Positions 11,917 to 25,100 of a stretch of DNA of 64,000 bases are shown piece by piece. Position numbers and translations under genes: made by a program. The stretch is from Mucor racemosus. Lineage: Eukaryota > Mucoromycota > Mucoromycetes > Mucorales > Mucoraceae. The notes under the pieces were generated by a model. It ran no database searches. It saw nothing but the letters and a program-made list of their open reading frames with translations, and had not been told where the DNA came from. Where the stretch lies: the NCBI GenBank assembly GCA_027405735.1, contig JAPEHQ010000004.1, positions 2,542,001-2,606,000 of the forward strand, written 5' to 3'. Position 1 is the stretch's first letter. Each line of letters starts with the position of its first letter.

Positions 11917-12829
11917 TTAATGCTTCTTGCTGTGAGCAGATTCTTTCTTGTGAGCAGATGCCTTCTTGTGAATAGATTCTTTCTTGTGAGCAGATGCCTT
12001 CTTGTGAGCAGATGCCTTTTTGTGGTTAACAGAAGCTTCTTTCTTATGAGGAACTTCTTTTTTATGAGCAGCTGCCTTTGCATGAGCAACGCTTTTCTTG
12101 TGAGCAGATGCCTTCTTGTGAGCAGATGCCTTCTTGTGAGCAGATGCCTTCTTGTGAGCAGATGCCTTCTTGTGAGCAGATGCCTTCTTGTGAACAGACG
12201 CCTTTTTGTGATTAGAAGCAGATTCTTTTTTATGGGCAACTTCTTTCTTATGAACAGCTGCCTTTGCATGAGCAAGGCTTTTCTTGTGAGCAGGTGCCTT
12301 CTTATGGGCACCTTCTTTCTTGGATGATTGATGCTTAGGAGCTTTTTTATGAGCAATAACCTTGCCCTTATGAGAATTTTTCTTTGATTTGCTATGATGA
12401 GATGTACCCTTCTTCTTCTTGTGTTGTTTAGTAGCGGCTCTTTTGAGTAACTTTTCATTGTACTATATGAAGATAATTTAAATGTATTAGCTGAAGTGAT
12501 TCATAATATATATAAGTAAATCATTGTAAATTCACCTGGACACAGACACGATCGCCTTCCTTTAAACCGTTACATTGGAACTGAGAGTTGAAATCTTGAT
12601 TCCATCCTTCAATTTGTTCTTCGGTAATTCCATAAGTAGTAGCGATTGACTTGCAATCATCAGTTTTAGTAACTATAGATAAAGCCATTAATACAACGGC
12701 TATGTATAAATTCGAAAATTAAAATCCCATACCTGAATAAGTTTCCTCACAAGGATGAGCAAAATGATCAACAGCTTGGACCAAAGTGGCAACGGAAAGA
12801 GCAGAGGAAACGAGAAGAAGAAGCTTCAT
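11917..12829 (-). CDS. Secreted LysM protein with Lys/His/Ala repeat tail
   Basis: Three exons, 12733-12829, 12536-12672 and 11917-12462, give 259 residues. The signal peptide is MKLLLLVSSALSVATLVQA. A single LysM domain follows: CEETYSVTKTDDCKSIATTY, then GITEEQIEGWNQDF and CNGLKEGDRVCVQ. LysM binds chitin or chitosan oligomers, so the protein is probably wall-bound or an effector-type chitin binder. The rest is a strongly basic tail built from a hexapeptide, consensus AHKKAS, repeated many times. The open frame on the tail that starts with MKSYSK is a shifted-frame shadow; splicing from the LysM exon selects the His/Lys/Ala frame ending HSKKH. A dibasic site (LLKR) marks the start of the tail. 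Confidence 0.82.
11935..12300. repeat. 18-bp minisatellite encoding AHKKAS units
   Basis: Tandem 18-bp units (GCAGATGCCTTCTTGTGA on the plus strand) are almost perfect between 12108 and 12200 and degenerate on either side. Because the unit is 18 bp, copy-number change keeps the reading frame. Confidence 0.85.
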
Positions 12830-15104
12830 AATAGCTTTATAAAGAAAATGATGATATTGATACAGATCCAATTGGAAAACATTGACTCTTTTTATATGAA
12901 AAATTACATACTAACATAAAGATAATAACACACCATACTCTCCTGTAAGAGTATTATTAGATCACCAATATTGAGTTTTTGATTCAACTCAACCTTGAAG
13001 TGTAACTTTACTTACATTAATGTAATATTTTGTAACGATAGATTAATTAAACATGAGTGTGAAAGATTCTGGTTGCTATTATTAAATGTCAAATCATCTT
13101 ATTTACTGGGTATGAATACTGTTTGAAGATTTGCAAAATAGAGGCTCATGTTACATAGTTTGATTTAAAGTGCTAACGGTAACGTTAATATAAATCGTTA
13201 GGCCATTAAATCACACACTAATATAATGATTTCGTCAAGACTTTTCGCATTCAAAGATACATTTGGATACACAGAAATATTTAATAGCTGGTGACGAGAT
13301 ACCATAATTGTACAAATTATCCACATTAAGACATCCAATGGTACACTCAAAAACTCTGTAATATGTATTCTACTAAACAAGATAATTTGTCTATAAACAT
13401 AGTCTTGGTTAGTGCTACATATATGAGCTTTATTATTGCTTTGAAATAATAAATGCCGAGAATTTGTCAATTGATATTGTTAGCTGATCATTAAAGTAGT
13501 AATATTAACGGTAAACAAATACGTTAATAAACAGTGTGTTAACATTGCAGCATTGGATAAAGATTTTAAATTTACAGGCGGATAAACGGTAATATGTATA
13601 TAAATATACCAGATTGAGAGCATGCTCATTTTACTGCAGCAGCGTTTTGATTACACGAAATAATAATCGTCTCCAATTACATATTGTACAACTCAGTTGC
13701 ATTATTTATATATAGATCTGACCAATAATTGATACTTAAATATTAAATTACATGTACTTGATGATGATCCACTGCAACAAACTAAAAATTAAATACATGT
13801 TTATTATGTATTTTACCAAAAGGAGGAACCTGGAGTTATTATTATCATTTATAAAATAATTCTAATTTTGATATTCATTGACATCTCAGCACATGGCAAT
13901 CCCGTTTTTCCTGGAATCAACCTTGTCTAGTGTCTAAATTTACATATAACTTGAAGATATAATGGAAATACTCATTTAGACATATTCACGTATATATCAA
14001 AATTGCTGGGTAGTATTATTTGTGGAAAGCGATTTGGTTTTCGTGTTTGTTTTATAACGAACACAAATTATTCTCGGCGGTTTACTATCAAACATTAAGG
14101 AAAGAGTGTAACTGGAATGCTGCCAATGACCATTGCAGATGTCAAATTTGACAGAAATGTGTTAGAAGATACTAAATTAAAATCTCAGACGGCTCAACGT
14201 TGTAACAATTTACAATGTTTGAAGGGCAATATCTATCTCAAGTAAAAGAACTCTATTATTTTTTTTTGATTGTCTGTAATGCTCTGATTTTTAGATGGTT
14301 TGGAAGGAAGTTGTCAGTTTTTCTCGCATTTTTTATCAGGCTTTGAAAACATGTACGATATATGCTATATATCTACAAAAAAAGGTATCATAAGGTCCGT
14401 TGCTAGCGTTGTTTAATATATATATTTGATATGATAAAGCTACTTAACGTTTAATAAGCATATTTAGTTTTGTGAAAAGATAATATTTTTATTACAGAAA
14501 TGTTAATTTAGCACATAGACTATCAAGATTACTGATGTTCTACATAATTGTGTTATGCGTCTAAAAGCAGCCTTATCTCAAAGTCATTTAATAACAAAAT
14601 GCATGTCTTTTCCCCGAAACGCACGAGATTTGATACACAAATGATCGAATTTATAGGATTCGTGCCATCGATAAGTGCTGTGGATTGTAAATGTTATTAC
14701 CGCGTATTTTTCAACACTTTTGCTCGAAATTGTCCTTTGCGCATTATAACCTTGTTTTAAATTATTACAATATCTAGGTTTTTAATATCACAATACACCA
14801 GACTAGAGGTACAATTTGGGATATATATTAGTCTTGATTTAATTTTATAAAGCTTCTAGCTTTTTTATGTTTCATTTTACGACGCCATACAGTGCGCAGG
14901 CTGCCTAGCTTTTATTTGCACTATTTCTCTTGATTTTAATTGAATTTTTATGGTGTCATACTAATGGTGCATTGTATGGTCGTGATAGGCTGGGTATAAA
15001 ACGATCAATAAATCCTGTTGCAAATATCACAACACACAGTTTCCCAAGAAACTGAAAGGGTGGGCGTTTTATTGCTACAATTTAACAAGCAAATCAATAG
15101 GATG
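12830..15104. other. Intergenic spacer up to the inverted repeat
   Basis: About 2.3 kb without a supportable gene. Short frames at 13198-13470 and 14548-14760 lack any family features. Confidence 0.5.
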
Positions 15105-16170
15105 CTGATATGCCTTATCAAACGGCGAATAATATCCTTGGAATATGAAGACAAAAAGAGAGAAACAACACACATAGAAAAGGATTTTCAAAGCTTTACA
15201 TTATTTAGAGCAAATAAAACCCTGATAAATTGCACATTTCAGCCAATTTAAAAGCAACATTACAGCACATCAACCCATAAACTAAACAAAATAAGCAATA
15301 TCTGTTATCATAGAAACATGCATTTTCTACCAGAAGCACCGGCTGTCATATCATATATTCATTAAAAAATTGCAAAAACGAGCCCGTAAAGCAACGCCGT
15401 GATTGAGCATAGCAAGATTGAATGGCTAAGTATCTTATACTATGGTATATATTTAAGTTTTAAATAAAAGCGTTTTTTTTTTTTTTTACTTTTCTTATAT
15501 TTAACCATGTACAATCTGAAAATTCAGATTTTATAGCGGACATTTTCGGGGCTCATTTTATCCTTACCAACACTCATGATTTTGATCAAAAAAAAGAAAA
15601 ATCAAATTTTGATACCAAAATCGACGTTTAAATGTACAACATTATGAGAGAAAATTGTAGCTATAACTAATACACATTTTATAAAAGCTTAACATCAAAA
15701 GTTAAGTAACGAAACTTTGTACTTTTGTCCCAAAAACGGTTTTTTGATTAAAGGATTTTCATATAATATTTTGCAATAAAAATGTTTGTTATTTTTTATT
15801 GAGCAAATAGAGCGCTAAATTCTGCATATGTGTATATTTTTTGTTTTTATAATTGGTAGTATAATTAGCTCTAGATTTGCAAAGTGAGAAAAAAAAATTT
15901 AAAAAATGTCAAAATTGATGATCCGGACAAAAATAATTTTCGAAATTAATATCTCGTTTATAAGCCTTGTAAGTCTTAAAAATAAGAGATTTTATAATAC
16001 TTGAGAACTTTTTCAAGAATTAATGATGCTGTACCCACTTGACTCGAGCTTATTACTGTAAACCTTTATACATGTTAATATTGTGTGGTAGTTTATTTGA
16101 TAATAATATAGTCTTACTTTATAATTATTGCGCTAGAGGTGATTTACATTAAGTTTTGTTTTACTTTTAC

Positions 16171-16352
16171 CTCTCCAATATCATAAACATAAACATGGCC
16201 GTCAATGTAACCTATTGCCGCCTTTTTACTCTTCTCTTTATTCCAAGCCTATTTATTCAATGCTTTACCAGAATCAACTTAAGTAATACTTACAAATGGT
16301 TTCTCAGTATTTGCATTTAAATTCCATAAATTAAATTAACTGGTTCCATTTA
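16171..16352 (-). pseudogene. Dynein intermediate chain fragment in repeat copy 1
   Basis: The minus strand reads, with stops, FNLWNLNANTEKPF, then SGKALNK and GHVYVYDIGE. This matches the WD40 region of cytoplasmic dynein intermediate chains (pattern LWNLN.DTE...ALN...G..DG...YD.GE). The frame has in-frame stops, so it is not functional. It is the inverted twin of the fragment in the right arm. Confidence 0.72.
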
Positions 16353-18110
16353 CAGTAGTATCAAACTTATCATCAGCACGTCTTATTATGATAAATGTCA
16401 ATCTAAATTTAGATATATCCCACTGTCATTGTTATACAGTAAACTATAAAAAGCTTAATTTCTAATAATACAGCAATTGAATAAAAAACAAGATGATACT
16501 AATAATAGCATATGATCAGTATTTAAGATCGAAGTAAGTTTGATGAAGTATGCTTTAAACCCTTTGAAAAATCCTGAAGCAAACACAACGTCTGGGTCCT
16601 ATAATTTCTATCCATCAAAATTTTGCGGTTTCCACTAAACAATGAATGCGCCTTTTATCTATCTTGATCTCGATGTACATTGTTGGGTATCAGCTTTTGC
16701 CAGTTTTATTTTCTCTAATTCATTAATATCCAGTCATATTGAAGGATGATTTTCAGTACTACCAAAAAAAAAAAAATGAATGCTTCAAGAGTTTTCTGCA
16801 TATCAAATAATTATGTGATTTAGTAGCAATTATTGTATTTAACTATAATTTTTAAACCTATTAATGTTAATCAGAATAATCAGTACTTTTATTCAAAAGT
16901 AAGCTTTGCTTTATACATTTAAATTTACCCATTTAATGAATGATATTGCATTTATTATCGGTTATATCAATCAACCTATTTCATGTTTTTTATTCGATAC
17001 ATTTGACAATTAAATGCCTAAATTACACTTGAGCCACCAAGTATCGCCACAAAAAAATCTCGTACAGGTAAACGAAGCATCACAATTTAGATCATTTTTT
17101 TGTGTTCATTGATCTGATTGAGCTCTCTCACACGTTCATATATCTCTGCATTAACCATATTTCTGTCTGTTTAATTTAACTGAAATACATTGAAGGCCAA
17201 CATCATACTTGATAAAACGCTTTACTTTATTGCGAGTCAACACAACTAATTTGATGCTAGTTTAGCATCAGCAGTTGAATCAGATAAATTTGAGATTAGA
17301 TGACCCCTTTTAATAGTTTTGCATACCATGAGCTAATAATGGACCGTTATTATTATAGGCACGCTAAACAAGGATGGTGGGTTAACTCTAATGGACGAAC
17401 GAGTCGATTCGCAGTATAAAATAAAATATCAAAGTCAAATAAATATAGCAATTGAATGAGCAAGAGATTATAAACCATGTAAATTGGTATAATTGAATTG
17501 TTTCAAGCGTTTTGAGCTAAATACGCCTTTACTTTTGGCCTATAAAAATTGATTTATCAGTAGAATCAATTAACAAACTAATAAGCAATGATTATGATGT
17601 ACTTTTGATAGTTGGTAATAGATAATGGTATACAAGGCAACATCTTGTTTTTCTTTTCTTGGTTAGTTGTTGGCCATTAAATAGAAACAAATATTTTTTA
17701 GAAACTAAATAAATTAACATGACTTTATTCACTCATTTAAATCAAATCAATACTACACATACTTTTATAATCACCAATTTTTTAGCAGCTAGATATCAAA
17801 TTTAGACCAAAAAAGCATTGGTTATAACGAAGATGGTCGAAACAAATGACTAAGTCTTCGATGCTTTTTTTTTCGAGAAAGATAATATTATAACGCGCCC
17901 TTAACATTAACAGTTAATAATTTATTTCCAAATAAATAATAGGAAAAACATGTAACTGTACCTGCTGCTTAATTTCAGTTTATAAACGATATTGGTCTTT
18001 TTGTTATTATAGTCTTAAACATAAAGAAAAGAGCTGAGGAAAGTTGGTGATATATCAGAAGTTTACCCAGATGTAGAAATCCAGGAACAACTATTGAAAT
18101 CCAACATGGC

Positions 18111-18141
18111 ATGACATTTAGTAACTCATACTAAATGTCAT
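18111..18141. repeat. 13-bp stem hairpin inside the repeat
   Basis: ATGACATTTAGTA and TACTAAATGTCAT are perfect inverted partners around a 5-nt loop. The same hairpin occurs at 28800-28830 in the other arm. Confidence 0.85.
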
Positions 18142-19906
18142 ACATAACCACTAGCATTAACAGCGACTATCAGAACCCTTCAGAAACACTTGGCAACAAT
18201 GAAACATAAGCAATCCTACATCTTATCCAAATGATACAATCACAGATTCCCAATTCCACAAATTCCATTGTATATGATTTGTTCCCAAATCATATCAAGT
18301 ACCTCAATACCCGGCAATTCATTAATAATATTGATAATCATATAACCATTTAGAAAACATATAAATACGAAGCATCAATGAATTAATAAAATGTATCTTT
18401 TAGCAGAGTATTTCTATATTAGTATCTTTTGATATAACACTTTCAAACCCCAAATTTCAAATTAATATATCTCGTGAATAAGGCAATTCTGTTGAATCAG
18501 AGTAACTCACATCTGCTTTAAACCATTCAAATTATCTTCGTTATTGATTATATTATGGTTGATATACTCTAGTAAATTGGCTAAAAAACTTTGATCTCAT
18601 TGCTCTGCTCATCTGGGCTGCCTGATCTGCATAAAAGTTTTTATTCTGCCCATCTGTGTAGATCACTATGCCCATGGGAAGCATAGTTCGGCCGTAGTGT
18701 ATTTTTAGCATGCATTTGTTATTGTGTTCAATTGAAGCGTTTGTTTATTATTATTGTTTATATTTCAAGTGGCATCATATTTTATGAGGGGCAACACTTG
18801 GAAATTAGGTTATTCTATTACTATCAAGCGCTTTTAGTATGTAATTCCACTGCACAAATTATATAAAATTTTTAAATCAGTTAGATCTAACTCAAAGCTA
18901 CTTTGCATTTTTATTTCAGCAAAAAATATTGATTTTTCGTCGAGACAATCAAAAAAATAGCTCTTATCACAGCTTAAAACCTATCATCACGGGGTTCCAA
19001 AATTTATTTGAAAAAATAGACGAAAAATGATCCAAAAAAGCAAAATCGTTAAATGCTCATGAACTGCAAAGTAAGTCGACCTAGCGTATTAAATAATTTT
19101 TGTACAATTTTGGATTCTGCATCTATATAAATAAAAATCAAACAAATATCTCACATTAAATTTTGCGTAAAATGCAATTGAAATTTTGGAGGTTTTTTGA
19201 AGATACACATCACTTTTTTATAAGTATATTTAAAATATAACTATTGGAGAGGGTGCGCAAAAAAATTATCTATCGATGAAGCTTTTGAAGAATTTTCTAG
19301 CTGCATTTTTCATAGAGAAAACCAGATTTTTGTCCAAATTTTTTCAGATTCAGAATTTAGGATGAGGGTATACAAGGGGAAAAATAGAACCTGGAAACGA
19401 TGGTATCTTTTTGTACACATTTTTAAGGATATCTCCACGAAAAATTAATATTTTGAAAAAAACTAAATTGGATCCAAGAGAGCTCAATGATCTTAATGAC
19501 ATGAATGTAAAAAAAAATGTTGTTCGATTTAATTAATATCTTGAAACGCACTACAGAAATGCCAAAAAAAAAAATGAAAAAAAATAAAAGTGTTCAAAAT
19601 TTTTTCATACTAAAATATGTTATAAAGTACTTTAAAACAAGTAAGTTCTATTATTAAAAAGTGTTAGTATAGCTTAATTTCTCGTAGAGATATGAAGCCT
19701 CAAAGTTTTCAATCATTTAGCATTGAAATACGCGTAAAAATCTGAAACATTAGCACTAAAAAATTTATATCAATCGCAAAATACAGGATATTTCCAGATA
19801 CTTGTTTTTGGATTAAAGTTGAACATCTCAGGTACATTGACATATAATTTTTTCTTAATGTTATTTAGTGGGAAAAAAATAGAGCAGGGATGAAAAGTGA
19901 GACCCA

Positions 19907-20300
19907 TTTTTCAAGGGAAAAGCTGTGAATTTTATGTGTTTTTGAGAGATACAAACCATTCATGGAAACAGATACGGTAAGCCAGTAATTTTAGGGTATA
20001 GTATGTGAGCGTTAGGCATTTAAAATTGGTGGGTAACAAGAGCATTTATTGGTGTTTGCACAAGCTGTGTAAACTTTAAAGATAAACCACTTCGAATTTG
20101 TCAAAATCGCATATTATATGCAGCTCATATTTTTTTAAACCATGGTTTGTCAACAGTACAAGATATCCAAAGGAGATATTTAGCACGCATTGCAAATAGA
20201 TAATAAATAATCATCCAAGAATACGAATTCGAAAAATTTATTGTGTATATACCATCTATAAAGTATGTATGAATGTAATCAAATTAAAGTATCAAAAGAT
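19907..20300. other. Inner flank of left arm and 3' flank of chitin deacetylase
   Basis: The first 50 bp are a diverged continuation of the arm (compare 26990-27046). The rest is AT-rich with no gene. Confidence 0.5.
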
Positions 20301-21767
20301 CTAAATCCATGTAGTAATAGTAACTACAAACCCGACTAAAGCTAAACTAAACAGTGTATTCATAGCACGATTAGTCGTTACGGCTACTGATTGATCAACC
20401 GTATTTTCGTTTTCAAATTCTCTAGCGTATCTAGGCGGCTCAGGTACATCTAAAGTAGGATAAACCCAAGCTTCCTCCCAATAAGGTTGTGGATCATTGA
20501 TGCATTGATGGATAGGCATCACATTAAAGGTTTCTTGCAATTTAGGAAGCCATTTCTCTGACATGTTAATAGTTACATTGCTGTTTTCATGTTGCTAAAT
20601 GTGTTGGTATAAATACTATTAGTTTAATTTCAATGCATGAGAATGCTACTTACCAAAGTAATATGTCCATGTTCTGTATCGTTCCCTGCAGCGCGATTCT
20701 TGATCCAATTGTCGAAATATCCATCAACAACTTCGGTTTTCAAGTGACCCCTACCTTCGGTAACAAACTAAAAAATAATATTAACGTATATATAGTGCTC
20801 AAAAAGAATTGAACTTACTAAATTCCAATCATTTGAATCTTGATCCCAGAGGAAAGTTCTCATTCCCATTTGCCATGCGATTGCACGAACGCGATCATCA
20901 ACGTCACCATAAGGTGGTCTCCAACATTTAGGCGTAATACCCATAGTCTCTTTAATAGCTTTCTGAGTCCAGTACAATTGAGCAACGACTTCTTCGTTCG
21001 TAAGAGTAGTCATTTGAGGATGAGACCAAGTATGAGAGCAGATTGTATGGCCATCATTCAAAGATCTTTGAGCTGCAGCAGGGAAATTGATAACGTTTGA
21101 TCCAACATCTAGAAACAAAAAGTTAGTGCTTGCTTTAAAAAAGTGATATATAAAACATACAGAAGAGCGTTGCCTTTTGTTTTCCTTTTTCCATTAAATA
21201 GTTGTAAAAACGAGGCTGATCATATTCTTTATCCTTTTCGGAGGTTGGCCACAACATTTTATATGGACCATCATCATAATTGAGGCCCCAGTGACCTTTC
21301 GTAGGACAAATTGAAACGTCCTCGGGAATATAACTAACTTTAGGCTTTTTACATAAGCTTGAAGACCACCAACAATCGGGATCCGTGCGACTATAGTCTT
21401 TAATATCAAGTACCCAATCTTTAACAATACGTATTTTTGATTTGGGAACTTTGGTGAAATCAATATGTTTGAGAACTGCCTGAACTTCCGGGTGATCGAC
21501 TGGAGGTTGTTTATTACGCTCTGGGTAAGCAGTTATATCCAATTTGAATGATCCTTTAGGTAATGGGCCCGCTTTTATGTCTTCCTCACGAGGAAGAGCT
21601 TTTGCTACGTTCGAAGGTACTTTAACATTTGCTAACCAAACAGGTGAAGTTTGAACAAAATCAGCCGAAATAGCTTTTGTAGCATCTGGATCATTGTTTG
21701 TATTTGCAGATGCTCCATTAAGAATGACTAAAAAGGCTGCTAGAAACGCTATCCAATATAATATCAT
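20301..21767 (-). CDS. Chitin deacetylase (CE4), likely membrane/GPI anchored
   Basis: Four exons (21161-21767, 20819-21108, 20654-20767, 20301-20594) give 434 residues. The enzyme removes acetyl groups from chitin to make chitosan, the dominant wall polymer of Mucorales. Features in order: signal peptide (MILYWIAFLAAFLVILNGAS), a long N-terminal region, then NodB motifs: GLNYDDGP (motif 1 with the catalytic Asp and metal Asp), SHTWSHP (motif 2, metal His pair), RPPYGD (motif 3), DSNDWNL (motif 4) and GHITLQHE (motif 5, catalytic His). The C-terminus is hydrophobic after a Thr/Asn-rich stretch, as in GPI-anchored forms. All catalytic residues are present. It lies inside the big inverted repeat, 365 bp from the end of RPA135 in the same orientation. 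Confidence 0.92.
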
Positions 21768-22132
21768 TTTTTTAAATATTAAAACATTGGATTTTCATTT
21801 TGATATTGTTTACTTCTATATTTATATGTATTTAATTTCTTTTTCTACCGAATAAATTATTTTTAAAACAAACTTTTAATTATTTGCTATAAGTCGAAAT
21901 TAAGATAATAGTCAAAACCTAAAAGGATAAAATTCTTTGTATGCATTTATTGTACAAATATAAAGAGAGAGAGATAGTTTAAAAAATAATTTTGGTGGTA
22001 GTTGTAGGTGTGTGTGTGTGTGTGTGTTTGCGATGTATGGAAATCTAAATGTGTACGAAAATTTGATATGGGAGGAAAAATAAGGAGGAAAAAAAAATAT
22101 ATATAAAACAGAATAATAAAGAATAAAGGAAT
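21768..22132. promoter_or_regulatory. Promoter region of chitin deacetylase with (GT)n
   Basis: 365 bp between RPA135 stop and the chitin deacetylase start. It contains a GT dinucleotide run near 22009-22028 and a poly-A stretch. No defined factor site is recognised. Confidence 0.45.
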
Positions 22133-25100
22133 TTAAGGCTTAATGCCTAAATTTAATTTGATACCCATACTCATTAATTCAGTTGTAAGATATCTGAATA
22201 CATAAGGAATAGCAATCAAATCAATACCCTTTGCTGTACCACAAGTCTTACATTCATATGTACGACGATTGCCTAAAGTTGAAACAATCTTTGTACAAAT
22301 AGGTGATGCTAATGATCCACAAAGACGGCAAACATAAGCTTGAGAGTAATCTGAACAGTTCATTAAACGATCTTGAAGCAAGTAACTTGTACCGTGAGCA
22401 AGCAATGAATCACGTTCCATTTCACCAAAACGAATACCACCATGTCTCTTACGACCCTTGACAGGTTGCATGGTGAGATTATGAACAGGACCAGTTGTAC
22501 GAACTTGGAATTTATCGTTAACCATATGTCTAAGACGTTGATAATAAACAACCTACAAAACAAAACTATATTAATATCATGATATATATCTTTTCTTATA
22601 AAACTACTTACACCAATGTAGATATCCATCTTCATCTCTTCACCAGTAATACCCGAATACATGGCTTCATTACCATGGAAATTATAACCTGCCTTTAGTA
22701 ATTGTTCACCAAAGTAATCTGCTGCAGTATTTTGTTCATTGAATCTGAAAGGAGTACTATCTTGAGCAATACCATGAAGGGCACCAGCTTTACCAGCAAT
22801 ACTTTCGACAAACATACCAATAGTCATACGAGAGGGGAAAGCATGAGGATTAATAATAACATCAGGTTGCATACCTGATTCAGTAAAGGGCATATCAATT
22901 GCAGGATATTTTTGAGAACAAACACCCTTTTGACCATGACGAGAAGAGAACTTATCACCAATAACAGGAGAACGAGTAATACGAAGTTTGATGTGTACCT
23001 TTTGAAGTTCACCAGTACCAGCGTCATCACCCAAAATACGAACCTCATCAACGTAGGCATCTTCAGGACCCTTATACTTTTTAATAATATTCTTACCAGT
23101 AGATTCATCAATATAAGAACAGAGAGGATCATCAGCAACTAAATGAGCACCAATATGAGGAAGACCATCATCACCAATCTTGCTACGATACTTCTTACCC
23201 TTAACAGGGTCAAGACCGAAACGATAAGTGATAGGCTCACCACGAGCACGGTATGAGTTGAGATCAACAGTTTCTGCCTTATAAACAGTACCATAACCAA
23301 AACCACGTTCATGAGCAGATTTATTCAAAATCATGGCATCCTCCATATCATAACCAGTATAAGAAATAACAGCAACAATTGCATTATTACCTTGTGGCCA
23401 ACCATCTAAACCATAATGGTTGTAGAGTTCGGTTCTAACAACAGGAGTTTGACCATTTTGAATACGATACATCTTATTATCGGTACGATGATTCAATACA
23501 GTAGATGGTGTACCCATAGTTTGCTTACCCATTTGACATTGATACATGTTACGAGGTGATTGATTGAAATCAGAGAAAGGTGTTTGATTAGCAATGATAC
23601 TGAGAATATTAGTAGGGGTGAATTCTTGATGAGTAGTGACACCAGGAACAACTTCATCATCCATACAAGCAATGTCCATATAAACTTGTTCAAAAGTACC
23701 AATCATATCAGTTTTACCATTACCAAGATACTTGACAGGACGCATCATACGAGCAGGACTAGCAAACAAATAGAGGCCAGGATATTCACCACCATACGAT
23801 TTAGGAACATAGGCAATTTCCAAATCCAAAGGAATACCTTGCTCATTGTTAACTCTCCAAACCTTTAAGCTTTGAGCTGCCTTGGCAGCAGTGACAGGAG
23901 TACACCAACCAATGATTTTACCATCCAACATGACAACAACATCTCCAGGACGATTAATGGTATGAAGGAAACTTTGAGACACACCAAGAGCAGCCAACAA
24001 ACGAGGAACAGTCTTTGTATCAAGAGGTTCGTTAATAACCTTACATTTATGAGCCAAATGATTCAAAAGACCACAAGGAGAACCATCAGGAGTATGAACA
24101 GGACAAAGGAAACCCCAACCTTCAGGGAGCAATTTACGGACAGAGGTAGTCTTTAATTCAGCAAAGAAAGCACCACGATGAATACAACGGAAATGTGCCA
24201 AATAACGGAAGAAATTAAGCTTTTCAGCAACAATGGTGAAACCAGAGAATTGTTGTAAATCCAAACCTGTCTTACTGACAAGATTACCTGTAGCCAAGAA
24301 ATATGACATCTTGACACCAATATCACTGTTAACCTTACGGTAAGAATTTTGGAAATAGGTATCTAACAAAAATTCAACATATCAATATCATTATATCTCA
24401 AAATCTGATCTAACACTGAAAACTTACTGTTAAAGAAATCAACTCTAGAGGGGTTTAATCTAATATCATTACGAATTTGCATCTTGATACCAGTGAGCCA
24501 GTCGAAAATCTTTTCTTTCATGATCATAGTATAGAGATGGCCACCCAAAAGTACTTCTTGGTGTTGAGGGGCATCTGGGTTATCAGCACCGCATTCACCA
24601 GACACAACAGAGTAAAGCTTACGGATCATGAAAGCTAAAAGGTTGAATTTATCACGATTATCATCCATATGAACAAAAACGAGCTTCTTCAAAAGTTCTT
24701 CACCAATTTCTTTATCAGTTAAATCCTCATCGAGACCCATGGTAACTCTGAATTTTTCACCAATATAACTCAAGCATTGCTCACGAGTGTAAAGAGAATA
24801 AATCTTAAAGGATCTTAATAACAATTCGATACGATCAGTCAAAAAAGTATTTTGAACATCACCTTGACAAAGAGCATCAAAGATTTCTTTATCAGAAGTA
24901 TCTACCAAAGCCTTGAAAACCAACATGGCAGGCAAAAGGTATTCTTGTTTACGCCAGGCAAAACGGAACATGACATTACCATCATTCAAATAATGGATAG
25001 TATTGGTTAAAGTGGTTTGATCACGACGAGCACAACGAATAGCACAACCAAAAGTAGAGTAAGTGGGACCACGATTTTGGAACGAGTTACGGATGATGGC

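Larger units (their letters stand above)
15105..19906 (+). repeat. Left arm of 4.8 kb inverted repeat (repeat family copy 1)
   Basis: This segment is the reverse complement of 27047-31835 with only scattered single-base and small indel differences over the parts I compared. At the outer end the match starts at CTGATATGCC. At the inner end strong identity stops after GAGACCCA, then continues as clearly diverged similarity for about 50 bp. In this orientation the dynein-derived fragment is on the minus strand. Copies 3 and 4 show the element reaches about 700 bp further on the outer side, so this arm is truncated there. Confidence 0.93.

Noticed and set aside
11880..12458. Long Arg/Leu/Lys-rich minus-strand frame over the repeat tail of the LysM gene (and its plus-strand mirror)
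   Set aside because: It is a shifted reading of the 18-bp minisatellite. The frame joined by splicing to the signal peptide and LysM exons is the AHKKAS frame.
15018..15251. 77-codon plus-strand frame across the outer edge of the left arm
   Set aside because: It crosses the repeat boundary and is not conserved in the other copies, so it is chance.
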